Below are positions 17,633 to 25,740 of a stretch of DNA of 64,000 bases, in pieces. Numbering within the stretch: the stretch's first letter is position 1; every line of letters begins with the position of its first letter. Source of the stretch: Bryobacteraceae bacterium (GTDB taxonomy: Bacteria; Acidobacteriota; Terriglobia; Bryobacterales; Bryobacteraceae); the NCBI GenBank assembly GCA_026129905.1, contig JAHCHE010000003.1:335197-399196 (forward strand). Direction: 5' to 3'. The notes under the pieces are model-generated. The model saw only the letters and a list, made by a program, of their open reading frames with translations. It was not told where the DNA came from and did not search any database. Made by a program: the position numbers and the translations under genes.

Positions 17633-18376
17633 CTACAGCGTGCGGAGATGAAACCCTCCGTCGACGTCGATGACCGTTCCCGCCGAGTAGTCGAGGAGGC
17701 CATCGGCGATGGCGCGGACGACGCGGGCGACATCGGCGGGTTCGCCCATCCGCCGCTGCGGCAGAAGGCCGCCGGCGATCCGCTCTTCGTAGGCCGCCTG
17801 CACTTTCGCAATCATGTCCGTGCGGACGATGCCGGGCCGGATCTCAAAGACCAAGACGCCATCGGGGGCGAGGCGGGCGGCGAAAAGCGCGGCGCTCATG
17901 CTGAGAGCCGCTTTGGAGACGCAGTACTCGGCGCGGTTCACCGAGGCCGTGTAGGACGAGATGGAGGTAACGAAAACGATCCTTCCGCCGCCCTGCTCGA
18001 CCATCGCCCGCGCCGCGGCCTGGGTGAGAAAGTGCGGCCCCTTCAAGTTCGTCGTAAGCAGCTCGTCGAAACTCTCCTCGGTGGCTTCGAGGATGTCCCG
18101 GCGCTCGCGGGGCGCGATGCCGGCGTTGTTCACCAGCAGGTCCAGGCGGCCGAAGCGCTCGCGGGCGAAGGTCATCAAGGCCGCGCGGTCCGAGGGCGAC
18201 GAGATGTCGCACTGGGCAATCTCGGCGCCGCACTCCTCGCGCAGCGATTCGGCCGCGTCGCGGCGGCCGCGATACGTGGCCACGACGCGATGGGTCCGGG
18301 TCAACTCGCTGGCGATGCCCCGGCCGATGCCGCGGCTGGCGCCGGTGACGATGGCTACAGGCCGGAGGTCGTTCAT
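17633..18376 (-). CDS. SDR-family 3-oxoacyl-ACP reductase-like oxidoreductase
   Basis: A 247-residue classical short-chain dehydrogenase. The cofactor site is TGASRGIGRG, followed by DLLVNNAGI, a catalytic Ser in TSISSYTAS, YCVSK (Tyr and Lys), and the IRPGIVRTDM loop. The C-terminal DVDGGFHLRTL closes the fold. The start at 18376 overlaps the upstream gene's stop by four bases (ATGA), so both are one transcriptional unit. Substrate likely a small hydroxy acid or sugar, inferred from context. Confidence 0.9.
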   Translation of the reverse strand: MNDLRPVAIVTGASRGIGRGIASELTRTHRVVATYRGRRDAAESLREECGAEIAQCDISSPSDRAALMTFARERFGRLDLLVNNAGIAPRERRDILEATEESFDELLTTNLKGPHFLTQAAARAMVEQGGGRIVFVTSISSYTASVNRAEYCVSKAALSMSAALFAARLAPDGVLVFEIRPGIVRTDMIAKVQAAYEERIAGGLLPQRRMGEPADVARVVRAIADGLLDYSAGTVIDVDGGFHLRTL

Positions 18377-19260
18377 CCGCCAGCCTGGTTCCGCAATTGC
18401 CGCCGCTCTTTGAGATTCTCCAGAACGGTGGCCGCCAGTTTCTTGCCGCGCTCGAAGGCTTCTCCGTATGCCTGCCGGCGCTCTTCGCGGGTGTAGCCGT
18501 AGCCGATGCGGTAGAGCCGTTCCGCGGAACGGCCGATCACGTAGGTTCCAGCGAAAGCGATCGCGGCCTTTGGTATCAGGCCGCCGCCGAATGGAACCTT
18601 GCCCGCCAGTTCGCGGGCGAGAGCGCGCCATCCGAACGCGCCGGCGATTACCGAGGCGATTTCCGCCCGCTGCTGCCGATAGCCCAGATGACGGTCGCTG
18701 GCGCCCGCCAGCAGAAAGAGCATCCGAACCTGGTTGACCGTAAGGAAGACGGTGTCCGAACCGAATTCGCCGAGCGCCCAAGGCAACTCGAGGAGACTGG
18801 GGGCGATGTTGGGAAGGGCCGTCGCCACGGAAAAGAGGGCGTTCTCTTTCCCCACCCGCTGGATCACCTGGCCGGTGACCGCCTCCCGGAACGGCGGGAA
18901 GCGGCGAGCCAGCGGCAAGCCCAGTTCTTCGCGCGTCTCGAGGATGTCGCGGACCAACCGCTCCGGCGCCTCCGGGTAGAAGGTGAAGGCCGTGGCAGGC
19001 CGGTTTAGGCCGGCTTCGAAAATCTCGATGTCATAGGCTGCGCCAGGAGGGTGGGGCGCCGTCCGGTGAAACTCCAACAGTTGCTCGTGCCGCCTGGCGG
19101 GCGTGAGGTCGGCCGGCAGCAGGAAGCGCTCGATGGCGCGGAATCCGTCGTCCGACGAGGCCGCCAGCCGGATGGAAACGGGGCGGTCCGCGGTGGCGCG
19201 GACGTCGTTTGGATTCAGGTTGGCGAGCGCCTGACGGACCTGCTTGAGTACCGGGACCAT
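18373..19260 (-). CDS. DUF697/YcjF-like protein
   Basis: A 295-residue protein. The C-terminal 130 residues resemble the hydrophobic DUF697 domain: MLFLLAGASDRHLGY, IASVIAGAFGWRALARELAG, KVPFGGGLIPKAAIAFAGTY and IGRSAERLY, ending in a charged helix. The N-terminal half is soluble and lacks a GTPase P-loop, so it is not a YcjX/Era-type partner fused in cis. Some DUF697 proteins associate with dynamin-like or GTPase proteins at the membrane. Function here is unknown. Confidence 0.65.
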   Translation of the reverse strand: MVPVLKQVRQALANLNPNDVRATADRPVSIRLAASSDDGFRAIERFLLPADLTPARRHEQLLEFHRTAPHPPGAAYDIEIFEAGLNRPATAFTFYPEAPERLVRDILETREELGLPLARRFPPFREAVTGQVIQRVGKENALFSVATALPNIAPSLLELPWALGEFGSDTVFLTVNQVRMLFLLAGASDRHLGYRQQRAEIASVIAGAFGWRALARELAGKVPFGGGLIPKAAIAFAGTYVIGRSAERLYRIGYGYTREERRQAYGEAFERGKKLAATVLENLKERRQLRNQAGG

Positions 19261-19281
19261 TCCTGACAGCGGCGCCGCCGT

Positions 19282-20295
19282 TTAAGGCTGGCTCTCGCCT
19301 GTTCCTCCGGGGACCTCGGACTGATCTTTGATGAAGCGCTCCACGTTGGACTTGTCGATCAGCACCGATCCGATGTTCACGAACTCGGGTACGGTCGCCA
19401 AGGTGGAACCGGCCGCCATCTTGGCTGGCGGATACCGGTGAAGATCGGCCAGCATCCTGGCGCCGACGTAAGCCATCGTATAGGGTCTCTGGGCCACCGT
19501 GGCCTGAATCAGTCCGCGCTGGATCCAGTCCAACGTACGGTCGCCCGCGTCCATGGCGATGATCACTTTGTCCTTGATGTTATTGCGGCTGAGGACCTCG
19601 GCGACTTCGGCGCAGGCAATCGCTTCCAGGCACACGAAGGCATCCATGCGGGTCCGGTCCTTGGCAATCATTTCCTTAGTGCGGTCGAAGGCGATGGTGG
19701 CCTGACCTTTGATGTCCACGGTCTCGATGATCTTGACCGCAGGGTAATTCACGAAAACGTCTCGATAGCCGCGCAAGCGATCTTCGATGTTCGTCTGGCC
19801 GCTGATGGCATAGACAATCACGGTTCCGGCGCGGTTGAGTTTCTTCACCGTGTAGTTGGCCGACTCGACGCCCACGTCGTAGTTCGCGCTGCCGACGAAG
19901 AACAGCCGCTTGCTTTCGGGCGAGTCGGAGTCGATGGTGATGGTATTGATGCCCATACCGATCGCCTGGTCGATGGCATCTTTCATCAAGTGCGCGTCCG
20001 CGGCGGAGACAAGTATGCCGGCGGGCTTCTTTTCGGCGTGGATCAGCTTGAGGAACTCTTCCTTTTCGGCGTTTGTGTCGTAGGTCTCCGGCCCCACCAT
20101 TTCGGCGCTCACCCCCACCTCCGCGGCCGCCCGCAGCAAGCCGGCGCGCGCCTGCTGCCAGTACGGCAGGCTTGTGTTGGCGGCGACCAGGTAGTACATC
20201 TCCTGTTTGCGGTAGTCGTCGCCGCCGCAGGACGCCAGCGAGAGTAGCAGGAAGGCAGCAGTGGGAAGGATCAGCGCGCATCGATACCTGAACAT
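19282..20295 (-). CDS. periplasmic sugar-binding lipoprotein (RbsB-like)
   Basis: A 337-residue protein with a lipoprotein signal peptide and lipobox LASC before GGDD. The mature part is a type I periplasmic-binding protein: YYLVAANTSLPYWQQARAGL, VSAEMVGPETYDTNAEKEEF, PAGILVSAADAHLMKDAID, NTITIDSDSPESKRL and VGSANYDVG. It would bind a monosaccharide or similar solute. No ABC permease or ATPase gene is next to it, so it is an orphan: it may work with a distant transporter or as a sensor. Confidence 0.85.
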   Translation of the reverse strand: MFRYRCALILPTAAFLLLSLASCGGDDYRKQEMYYLVAANTSLPYWQQARAGLLRAAAEVGVSAEMVGPETYDTNAEKEEFLKLIHAEKKPAGILVSAADAHLMKDAIDQAIGMGINTITIDSDSPESKRLFFVGSANYDVGVESANYTVKKLNRAGTVIVYAISGQTNIEDRLRGYRDVFVNYPAVKIIETVDIKGQATIAFDRTKEMIAKDRTRMDAFVCLEAIACAEVAEVLSRNNIKDKVIIAMDAGDRTLDWIQRGLIQATVAQRPYTMAYVGARMLADLHRYPPAKMAAGSTLATVPEFVNIGSVLIDKSNVERFIKDQSEVPGGTGESQP

Positions 20296-20340
20296 GCTTT
20301 CGAATTTCTCCTAGTCAAGCAGTATAAGTCAAGAGTCCGT

Positions 20341-21420
20341 TCATATGAGAGCGGTCCGGCCGCGTTTTTCGAGCAGTTTGGGCGCCTGGCCCACCTGCTG
20401 CGCCGAGGCGCGGCCGGCGATCAGCAGAGCGTCGGGGGTATCGACGATGACAAGGTTGTCGACGCCCACCAGCGCGACCAGTTTTCCCGGCGCATCGACG
20501 TAGTTGCCGGCGCTCGACAGGGCCACGGAGTCGGTGCGAAGCACGTTGCCGTCGCGGTCCGCCGGCAGCAGTTCGCACAGCGCGTTCCAACTGCCCAAGT
20601 CGTTCCACCCGATATCGCCGGCCGCCAGCCCGATCACGTTGTCCGCCTTCTCGAGCACCGCGTAATCGACGGAGATGTTCTCGGCGCGGCGGTAGACTTC
20701 CTTCAGGCGGGCGTTGAAGCCGGGGTCGGAAAACTCGGGCAGAGCCGCCAGCAGCGCGGCCGTCCGCGGCAGGTGCCGCCGCAGTGCGCTCACGAAGACG
20801 CCGGCTCGCCAGAAAAACATGCCGGAATTCCAGTAGAAGCGTCCGGCGGCGACGAACCGGCGGGCGGTTTTCAGGTCCGGCTTTTCACGGAAGCGTTTCA
20901 CCCGCGCCGGCTCGAAGCTTTCGGTTCGCGGCTTGTCCGGGAATTCGATGTAGCCGTAGCCGGTTTCCGGCCACCGCGGCTCGATGCCCAACACCACCAG
21001 TCCTCCGCTTTCCGCCGCGCGGAAGGCCGCGCGCAACAGCCGCCGAAATCGAGCGGGCCGGCCGATCAGGTGATCGGAGGGGAAAACGCCCAGCACCGCG
21101 TCCGGATCCTGGCGCTGGACGATCTGGGCGGCCAGTCCCAGGCAAGGCGCGGTATTGCGCTGTTCGGGCTCGGCCAGCACCTGGAGCTCGGGAACCTCGG
21201 GAAGCTGCGTGCGGATCTCCTCGCGAAGCGCGTCGCTGGTGAGAATCCAGGTTCGCTCCGGCGGAATCTCCGGGCGAAGCCGCTCCAGCGTCTCCTGGAG
21301 GAGGCTGCGGTCGCCGAAGAAAGGAAGCAACTGTTTCGGCCGGGATCGCCGGCTGCGCGGCCAGAACCGCGTGCCGCTGCCGCCCGCCAGGATGAGGGCG
21401 TGTCGATTCTGCTTGGCCAT
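20341..21420 (-). CDS. manC: mannose-1-phosphate guanylyltransferase
   Basis: A 359-residue nucleotidyltransferase. The signature ALILAGGSGTRFWPRSR with PKQLLPFFG at the N-terminus binds GTP; further matches are EPEQRNTAPCLGLAA, GVFPSDHLI, GYGYIEFPD, FRWKPD-like EKPDLK, YWNSGMFFW and SVDYAVLEKADN ending GWNDLGSWNAL. It makes GDP-mannose from mannose-1-phosphate and GTP for glycan synthesis. There is no C-terminal phosphomannose isomerase domain, so it is the single-function form. It follows lepB by 21 bp on the same strand, at the end of the ribosome/secretion cluster. Confidence 0.92.
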   Translation of the reverse strand: MAKQNRHALILAGGSGTRFWPRSRRSRPKQLLPFFGDRSLLQETLERLRPEIPPERTWILTSDALREEIRTQLPEVPELQVLAEPEQRNTAPCLGLAAQIVQRQDPDAVLGVFPSDHLIGRPARFRRLLRAAFRAAESGGLVVLGIEPRWPETGYGYIEFPDKPRTESFEPARVKRFREKPDLKTARRFVAAGRFYWNSGMFFWRAGVFVSALRRHLPRTAALLAALPEFSDPGFNARLKEVYRRAENISVDYAVLEKADNVIGLAAGDIGWNDLGSWNALCELLPADRDGNVLRTDSVALSSAGNYVDAPGKLVALVGVDNLVIVDTPDALLIAGRASAQQVGQAPKLLEKRGRTALI

Positions 21421-21441
21421 TGCGTGTGCCGGGATCGCGAC

Positions 21442-22248
21442 TCAGGGCGACTGGATCTCGTAGCCGTGAATCAGCATGAAGGTGCGGCGCCACCGGGTTT
21501 TCGTGAAGAAGTTCTGAGCCAGGTCGAGCAGGTGATCGAGTCCGATCGTCGGGCTCACCAGCCGCTCGGTGGGCGCGTCGTAGGACCAATAAATGATCAG
21601 CGGCTTGCCGATGATGTTCTCGCGCGGGACAAATCCCCAGTAACGGCTGTCGAGCGAAGAGTCGCGGTTATCGCCCATCGCGAAGTAGCTTCTGGGCGGG
21701 ATCACAACCTCGCCGTTCTGCACATGGCTCTCCAGCATCTCCTGCGCCGGCTCGTACAATCGCACGTTCGGCTCGCTGGGGAAGTTGTCGCGGTAGGAAT
21801 CCACGTAGTCGGTCTTGTGATACTTGTAGGGCTCTTCGAGAGGCTTTCCGTTGAGATACACCTGCTTGTTGACCAGCCGCAGACGGTCGCCCGGCACGCC
21901 GATGACGCGCTTCACAAAAGTCTGTTTGATGTCGATGGGATAACGGAAAACGATGATGTCGCCGCGCTCGACCTCCTGGTAGGGCAACAGGTGCTTGCTG
22001 ATGGCGCCGGCGGGGGCGTAGCTGAGCTTGTCGACCAGCAGGTGGTCGCCGATCAACAACGTGTCTTCCATCGATCCGGTCGGGATCACGAACGCCTGCA
22101 CCAGGGTCGTCGTGCCGAACAGCAGCAGCAGGATGGTTACGGTCCACTCGGCGATCGTGCCGCGCGGGGGTTCAGCCTTCCTGGCCTTGGCGTCCGGCGC
22201 CGGCGGCGGGGCCGCGGGTTCGGTGGTTACCGCTTTCTCGTCGTTCAC
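21442..22248 (-). CDS. lepB: signal peptidase I
   Basis: A 268-residue membrane protease that removes signal peptides from secreted proteins. The catalytic Ser is in PTGSMEDTL right after the single N-terminal membrane segment (EWTVTILLLLFGTTTLV). The catalytic Lys is in FVKRVIGVPGD, and the conserved box GDNRDSSLDSRYWG follows. The start is read as a GTG at 22248, with GGA seven bases upstream; ATG codons lie far upstream inside another gene. The N-terminus before the membrane segment is Pro/Ala-rich. Neighbours are the small membrane gene and rnhB. Confidence 0.92.
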   Translation of the reverse strand: MNDEKAVTTEPAAPPPAPDAKARKAEPPRGTIAEWTVTILLLLFGTTTLVQAFVIPTGSMEDTLLIGDHLLVDKLSYAPAGAISKHLLPYQEVERGDIIVFRYPIDIKQTFVKRVIGVPGDRLRLVNKQVYLNGKPLEEPYKYHKTDYVDSYRDNFPSEPNVRLYEPAQEMLESHVQNGEVVIPPRSYFAMGDNRDSSLDSRYWGFVPRENIIGKPLIIYWSYDAPTERLVSPTIGLDHLLDLAQNFFTKTRWRRTFMLIHGYEIQSP

Positions 22249-22289
22249 AACTGTTCCAGACCTTTCATTGTAGCGGCTTTGTCGCCATG

Positions 22290-22616
22290 TTACCGTTCCG
22301 GCGACGAAGGGCCGCTGGGGTGGAGCCGCAGCGCTTCCAGCAAGGACAGGTAGAGATTGACGAAACCCAGGCCGCTCACGCCGCCGCGGAAGTAAGGGCT
22401 GAGCCAGACGGTACGCCACTCCGGGCCGAGCCAGGAGAAGAAATTCGAACTCCAGTAGGAGGACCATGGAAAGGCGACCAGGAAGATGCCGATCTCGAAA
22501 CACAGGATCGCCAGCAACAGGCTCGCCACCCGGCTACGGCGCCGCGCGCCGGCATCGGGCTCGCGCGGCAGCGCCGGCGCGGCATGCGCCAGGTCTTGCC
22601 GGCCGGCTAGTGGCAT
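22290..22616 (-). CDS. small conserved membrane protein between rnhB and lepB
   Basis: A 108-residue protein. It has an N-terminal Arg-rich part, one or two hydrophobic helices (SLLLAILCFEIGIFLVAFPW), and a conserved-looking block WLGPEWRTVWLSPYFRGGVS followed by NLYLSLLEALRL. The start overlaps the last ten bases of rnhB. Its place between rnhB and lepB suggests a job in the cell envelope or protein export, but no known domain is recognised. Confidence 0.65.
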   Translation of the reverse strand: MPLAGRQDLAHAAPALPREPDAGARRRSRVASLLLAILCFEIGIFLVAFPWSSYWSSNFFSWLGPEWRTVWLSPYFRGGVSGLGFVNLYLSLLEALRLHPSGPSSPER

Positions 22617-23341
22617 TCGGGAACTTCGTCCTCCGGGAATAGAGCTAGTTGATTCCCAAGCCGTACCGGCGCGAATGTCGCGCGGTGCTCGGGCGTAGGG
22701 CCAAAGACGCGCAGGGCATGAAGGTGCTCCGGCGTGGCGTAGCCCTTATGCCGCCGGAAGCCATATTGCGGGTAAACGGCGTCCCATTCCTGCATTCGCC
22801 GGTCGCGCGCCACCTTGGCGAGTATCGAGGCCGCGGCGATCGAGCGGCAGCGGGCGTCGCCGTGAATCAGCGCGCGCTGTGGGGCGGCGTAATCCACGGT
22901 CAAGGCGTCCACCAGCAAGTAGTCCGGCGCCGGAAAGAGCTGATCCACCGCCTTCTTCATAGCGAGCCGCGACGCCTGATAGACGTTGAACCGGTCCACT
23001 TCGTGAGCCTCCACCGAGGCCACGGCCCAGGCTTCCGCCCGCGTTTGAATGCGAGCCGCGAGTTCTTCCCGCTCTTCCGCTTCCAACTGTTTACTGTCGC
23101 GTATACCGCGAATCGGCCGGTCGGCGCACAACACCACTGCGGCAGCGTACAAGGGGCCGAACAGAGATCCCCGCCCCGCTTCGTCGAGCCCGGCGATGCG
23201 AGAGAATCCCAGCGCCCGGGCCAGCGTCTCAAAATGCCTCGTGCAGCGAAGCGTGCGCGCGAGGGGCGTCTCGCCGGCGGGCGGCGGGATTTCCGCCCGT
23301 TCCAGCTCTGAGCGCGCTCCACGTCTTCGCGGTCGAAGCAT
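22607..23341 (-). CDS. rnhB: ribonuclease HII
   Basis: A 244-residue enzyme that removes RNA from RNA-DNA hybrids. The active-site block AGLDEAGRGSLFGPLYAAAVV (first Asp and Glu) is followed by IRDSKQLEAEEREE, the DALTVDYA strand and HGDARCRSIAAASILAKVARD, all diagnostic of RNase HII. The first 45 residues before the active site are longer than in E. coli and Arg-rich, so the true start might be further in. It begins 3 bp after rplS. Confidence 0.92.
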   Translation of the reverse strand: MLRPRRRGARSELERAEIPPPAGETPLARTLRCTRHFETLARALGFSRIAGLDEAGRGSLFGPLYAAAVVLCADRPIRGIRDSKQLEAEEREELAARIQTRAEAWAVASVEAHEVDRFNVYQASRLAMKKAVDQLFPAPDYLLVDALTVDYAAPQRALIHGDARCRSIAAASILAKVARDRRMQEWDAVYPQYGFRRHKGYATPEHLHALRVFGPTPEHRATFAPVRLGNQLALFPEDEVPECH

Positions 23342-23344
23342 GGG

Positions 23345-23719
23345 TCAGGATGCCCGCGCCTGGCTCCCCTTCTCGGGCCGCTCGCGCAACCGCGCCGCCT
23401 TGCCGCGCAGGCCGCGGAGATAATACAGTTTCGCCCGCCGGACCTTTCCGGTCCGCACAATCTCGATGCGGTCGATCACCGGAGCGTGCACCGGGAAGAT
23501 CCTTTCCACCCCGTGCCCGAAGCTCATTTTACGAACGGTGATCGTTTCGCTAACGCCCTTATTGTTGCGGGCAATCATCGTGCCCTCGAAAGCCTGGAGG
23601 CGTTCCTTCTCGCCCTCCCTGATCCGCACGTGTACGCGGATTGTGTCACCCGGCCGAAAGTCCGGCAAGTTCTTCTTCAGCAGGTTCTGCGTCGATTTTT
23701 CCAGCAGCGCGCTTGTCAT
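23345..23719 (-). CDS. rplS: 50S ribosomal protein L19
   Basis: A 124-residue ribosomal protein. Typical L19 sequence is seen: [34 protein letters not shown], then [31 protein letters not shown] and [15 protein letters not shown]. It sits at the 30S/50S interface. The order rimM-trmD-rplS is the standard bacterial one. The Lys/Arg-rich tail is slightly longer than usual. Confidence 0.97.
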   Translation of the reverse strand: MTSALLEKSTQNLLKKNLPDFRPGDTIRVHVRIREGEKERLQAFEGTMIARNNKGVSETITVRKMSFGHGVERIFPVHAPVIDRIEIVRTGKVRRAKLYYLRGLRGKAARLRERPEKGSQARAS

Positions 23720-23764
23720 GGTATCACTTCCCTGTAATCGTTCAACAAAACTCTTCGTCCGGCG

Positions 23765-24499
23765 TCATGCCCGCGGTTCCCCGGCGGCGGCCCGGCCGGT
23801 CAAGAGATCGGGCCGCGACCGTTGCGTCTTGTCGATCGCCGCCCGGAGGCGCCAGCGCCGGATCTCCTCGTGGTTGCCGCTCAACAGCGTCTCGGGGACC
23901 TTCCAGCCGCGAAAATCCGCCGGGCGGGTGTAGTGCGGAGCGTCGAAAAAACCAAGGGGGCGGGGATCGCCCTCCGGCGGGGCCGCGAACGATTCGGCCA
24001 CCGCGGAACGCGCGTTGCCGAGCACCCCGGGTAGGAGACGCGATACCGCGTCAATCACCACCGCCGCCGCCAGTTCGCCTCCGCTCAACACAAAATTTCC
24101 AATCGATAATTCTTCATCCGCCAGGTGTTCCGCTACCCGCTCGTCCACGCCTTCATAGCGGCCGCAGATCAGAAGCAGTTCGGCGCAGCCGCTGAGCCGG
24201 CGCGCCGCGTCCTGGTCGAAAAGCCGGCCCTGCGCCGACAGGAGGATGACCCGCCGGCCGGGGGAGCGCCCCGGCCAAATGTCCTCGACGGCGCGGAAGA
24301 TCGGCTCCGGTTTCAGCACCATCCCTTCGCCGCCGCCGAAGGGGCGGTCGTCGACGGTCCGATGCCGGTCAAAAGTCCAGTTTCGCAGATCGTGGATCCG
24401 GATTTCGACCTGGCCGGCGGTGGCCGCTCGTCCGACGACGCCGTAGTCGAACGGGCCGCGGAAAAAATCCGGAAAGATCGTAAGCACATGGAAGACCAT
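23765..24499 (-). CDS. trmD: tRNA (guanine37-N1)-methyltransferase
   Basis: A 244-residue SPOUT methyltransferase that makes m1G37 in tRNA. N-terminal MVFHVLTIFPDFF, DDRPFGGGEGMVLKPEP, LLICGRYEGVDERV, EELSIGNFVLSGGE and the RPADFRGWKVPETLLSGNH stretch are all diagnostic and include the trefoil-knot AdoMet site. The ATG at 24499 shares a base with the rimM stop (TGATG). A frame runs upstream, but rimM already occupies that DNA. Confidence 0.97.
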   Translation of the reverse strand: MVFHVLTIFPDFFRGPFDYGVVGRAATAGQVEIRIHDLRNWTFDRHRTVDDRPFGGGEGMVLKPEPIFRAVEDIWPGRSPGRRVILLSAQGRLFDQDAARRLSGCAELLLICGRYEGVDERVAEHLADEELSIGNFVLSGGELAAAVVIDAVSRLLPGVLGNARSAVAESFAAPPEGDPRPLGFFDAPHYTRPADFRGWKVPETLLSGNHEEIRRWRLRAAIDKTQRSRPDLLTGRAAAGEPRA

Positions 24500-25068
24500 C
24501 AGGCATCGATATCCTTGAGGCCTTGCGGAAGGTCGACCACGATGCGCCGGCCCGTGACGTCGATTTCGACGCAGATGGCATTGGCGAACGGCGCCAAGAA
24601 TTTCCTGCCCGTATCCTTCATCGTCACTTCCAGGCTGAGCGCGCCGCCGGCCTCCAGCCAGCCCGTCACCGTGCCCAAGGGCTCCGAGCGGCCGCGCTCG
24701 AAAACCGCGCAGCCCTCCAGGTCGGAAACGTAATACTCGCCTTCGGGGAGCGAGACGCGCTGAGACGCGGGAATCTGCACGGCTGCGCCTTCCAGCCGCT
24801 CGGCCTCGGAGATCGAATCGACGCCCCGAAACTTGAAGATCGGGCGGCCGTCGTGTTCCCATACCCGCTCGACCTGAAACCCATGTGGAGTTGGGGGCAA
24901 ACCTCTCCCCCCCGCCAGCCGGACCTCGCCTAATTCTTCAAAACGCCCCGGCTGGTTGCTCAACGAAATCGCCGCTAATTCGCCCTTGTTTCCCCTCGTC
25001 CGCGTAAGGCGAGCGATGGTAACCCACTCTTCCTCCGACGGATCGCGGGACGGGAATTCCGAGACCAC
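24499..25068 (-). CDS. rimM: ribosome maturation factor RimM
   Basis: A 189-residue protein that helps 30S maturation. The N-terminal barrel shows VTIARLTRTRGNKGELAA and FKFRGVDSISEAERLEGA, then the PRC domain GEYYVSDLEGCAVF, LGTVTGWLEAGGALSLEV and a last DLPQGLKDID. It lies in the standard rpsP-khpA-rimM-trmD-rplS order and is coupled to trmD by a one-base overlap. Confidence 0.95.
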   Translation of the reverse strand: MVSEFPSRDPSEEEWVTIARLTRTRGNKGELAAISLSNQPGRFEELGEVRLAGGRGLPPTPHGFQVERVWEHDGRPIFKFRGVDSISEAERLEGAAVQIPASQRVSLPEGEYYVSDLEGCAVFERGRSEPLGTVTGWLEAGGALSLEVTMKDTGRKFLAPFANAICVEIDVTGRRIVVDLPQGLKDIDA

Positions 25069-25077
25069 CCGGCGATG

Positions 25078-25317
25078 TTACTCCAGAATTTCGAGCGTAA
25101 ATCGCCGGTTCAACTTCATTCCCGCGGCGCCTAGTAGCGTCCGTATTGACCGCGCTGTTCGCCCCTGTTTGCCGATGACCTTGCCCAAATCACTTGGCGC
25201 AACGCGTAGTTCGAGGACCGTAACCTGCTCCCCTTGCACCTCGCGCACACTGACTTGATCCGGGATGTCCACGAGAGCCTTCGCGATCTCTTCGACTAGT
25301 TCCTTCATCCCTGCCAT
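25078..25317 (-). CDS. khpA: KH-domain RNA-binding protein KhpA
   Basis: A 79-residue single-KH protein. The KH loop [19 protein letters not shown] contains the GxxG RNA-binding motif. It begins [17 protein letters not shown], and a start at the second Met is also possible. KhpA pairs with KhpB in other bacteria to bind RNA and control cell growth; that partner is not in this window. It lies between rpsP and rimM, the usual place. Confidence 0.93.
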   Translation of the reverse strand: MAGMKELVEEIAKALVDIPDQVSVREVQGEQVTVLELRVAPSDLGKVIGKQGRTARSIRTLLGAAGMKLNRRFTLEILE

Positions 25318-25442
25318 GACGGCCTCTCCTGTTTCTGCCTTGATGATAGCACTGACGACCTCGCCGTTACTCTCGAAACGGCGCGACCGAATGGCAGGGC
25401 GGCAAACGGGGCGCGATCGATTCCCGAGCGCAACGGGGGCGA

Positions 25443-25703
25443 TTACCGCGGCTGGACCTCCGTCTCCGGCTTGGGATGGCTCTTCAGCAGGCGGGTCACC
25501 GTATCCGACGGTTGCGCGCCGACGCTCACCCAGTGCTCCAGCCGGTCATATTTGATGTCGGCAACGGCCGGGTCCGCCACCGGGTTGTAATGGCCGACGA
25601 CCTCGACGCAATCGCTGTCGCGGCCGTTTCTTTTGTCAATCACCACCCGCCGGTAGGTCGGCTTTTTCTTGGCCCCGAACCGGGCCAGACGAATTCGCAA
25701 CAT
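25443..25703 (-). CDS. rpsP: 30S ribosomal protein S16
   Basis: An 86-residue protein with S16 marks [57 protein letters not shown] and the TRLLKSHP tail. It binds 16S rRNA. A gap of 125 bp separates it from khpA, and 37 bp lie between ffh and rpsP. Confidence 0.96.
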   Translation of the reverse strand: MLRIRLARFGAKKKPTYRRVVIDKRNGRDSDCVEVVGHYNPVADPAVADIKYDRLEHWVSVGAQPSDTVTRLLKSHPKPETEVQPR

Positions 25704-25740
25704 ATCTCCGATTACTCCTGAACTTGCCTCCGGCGCCGTC

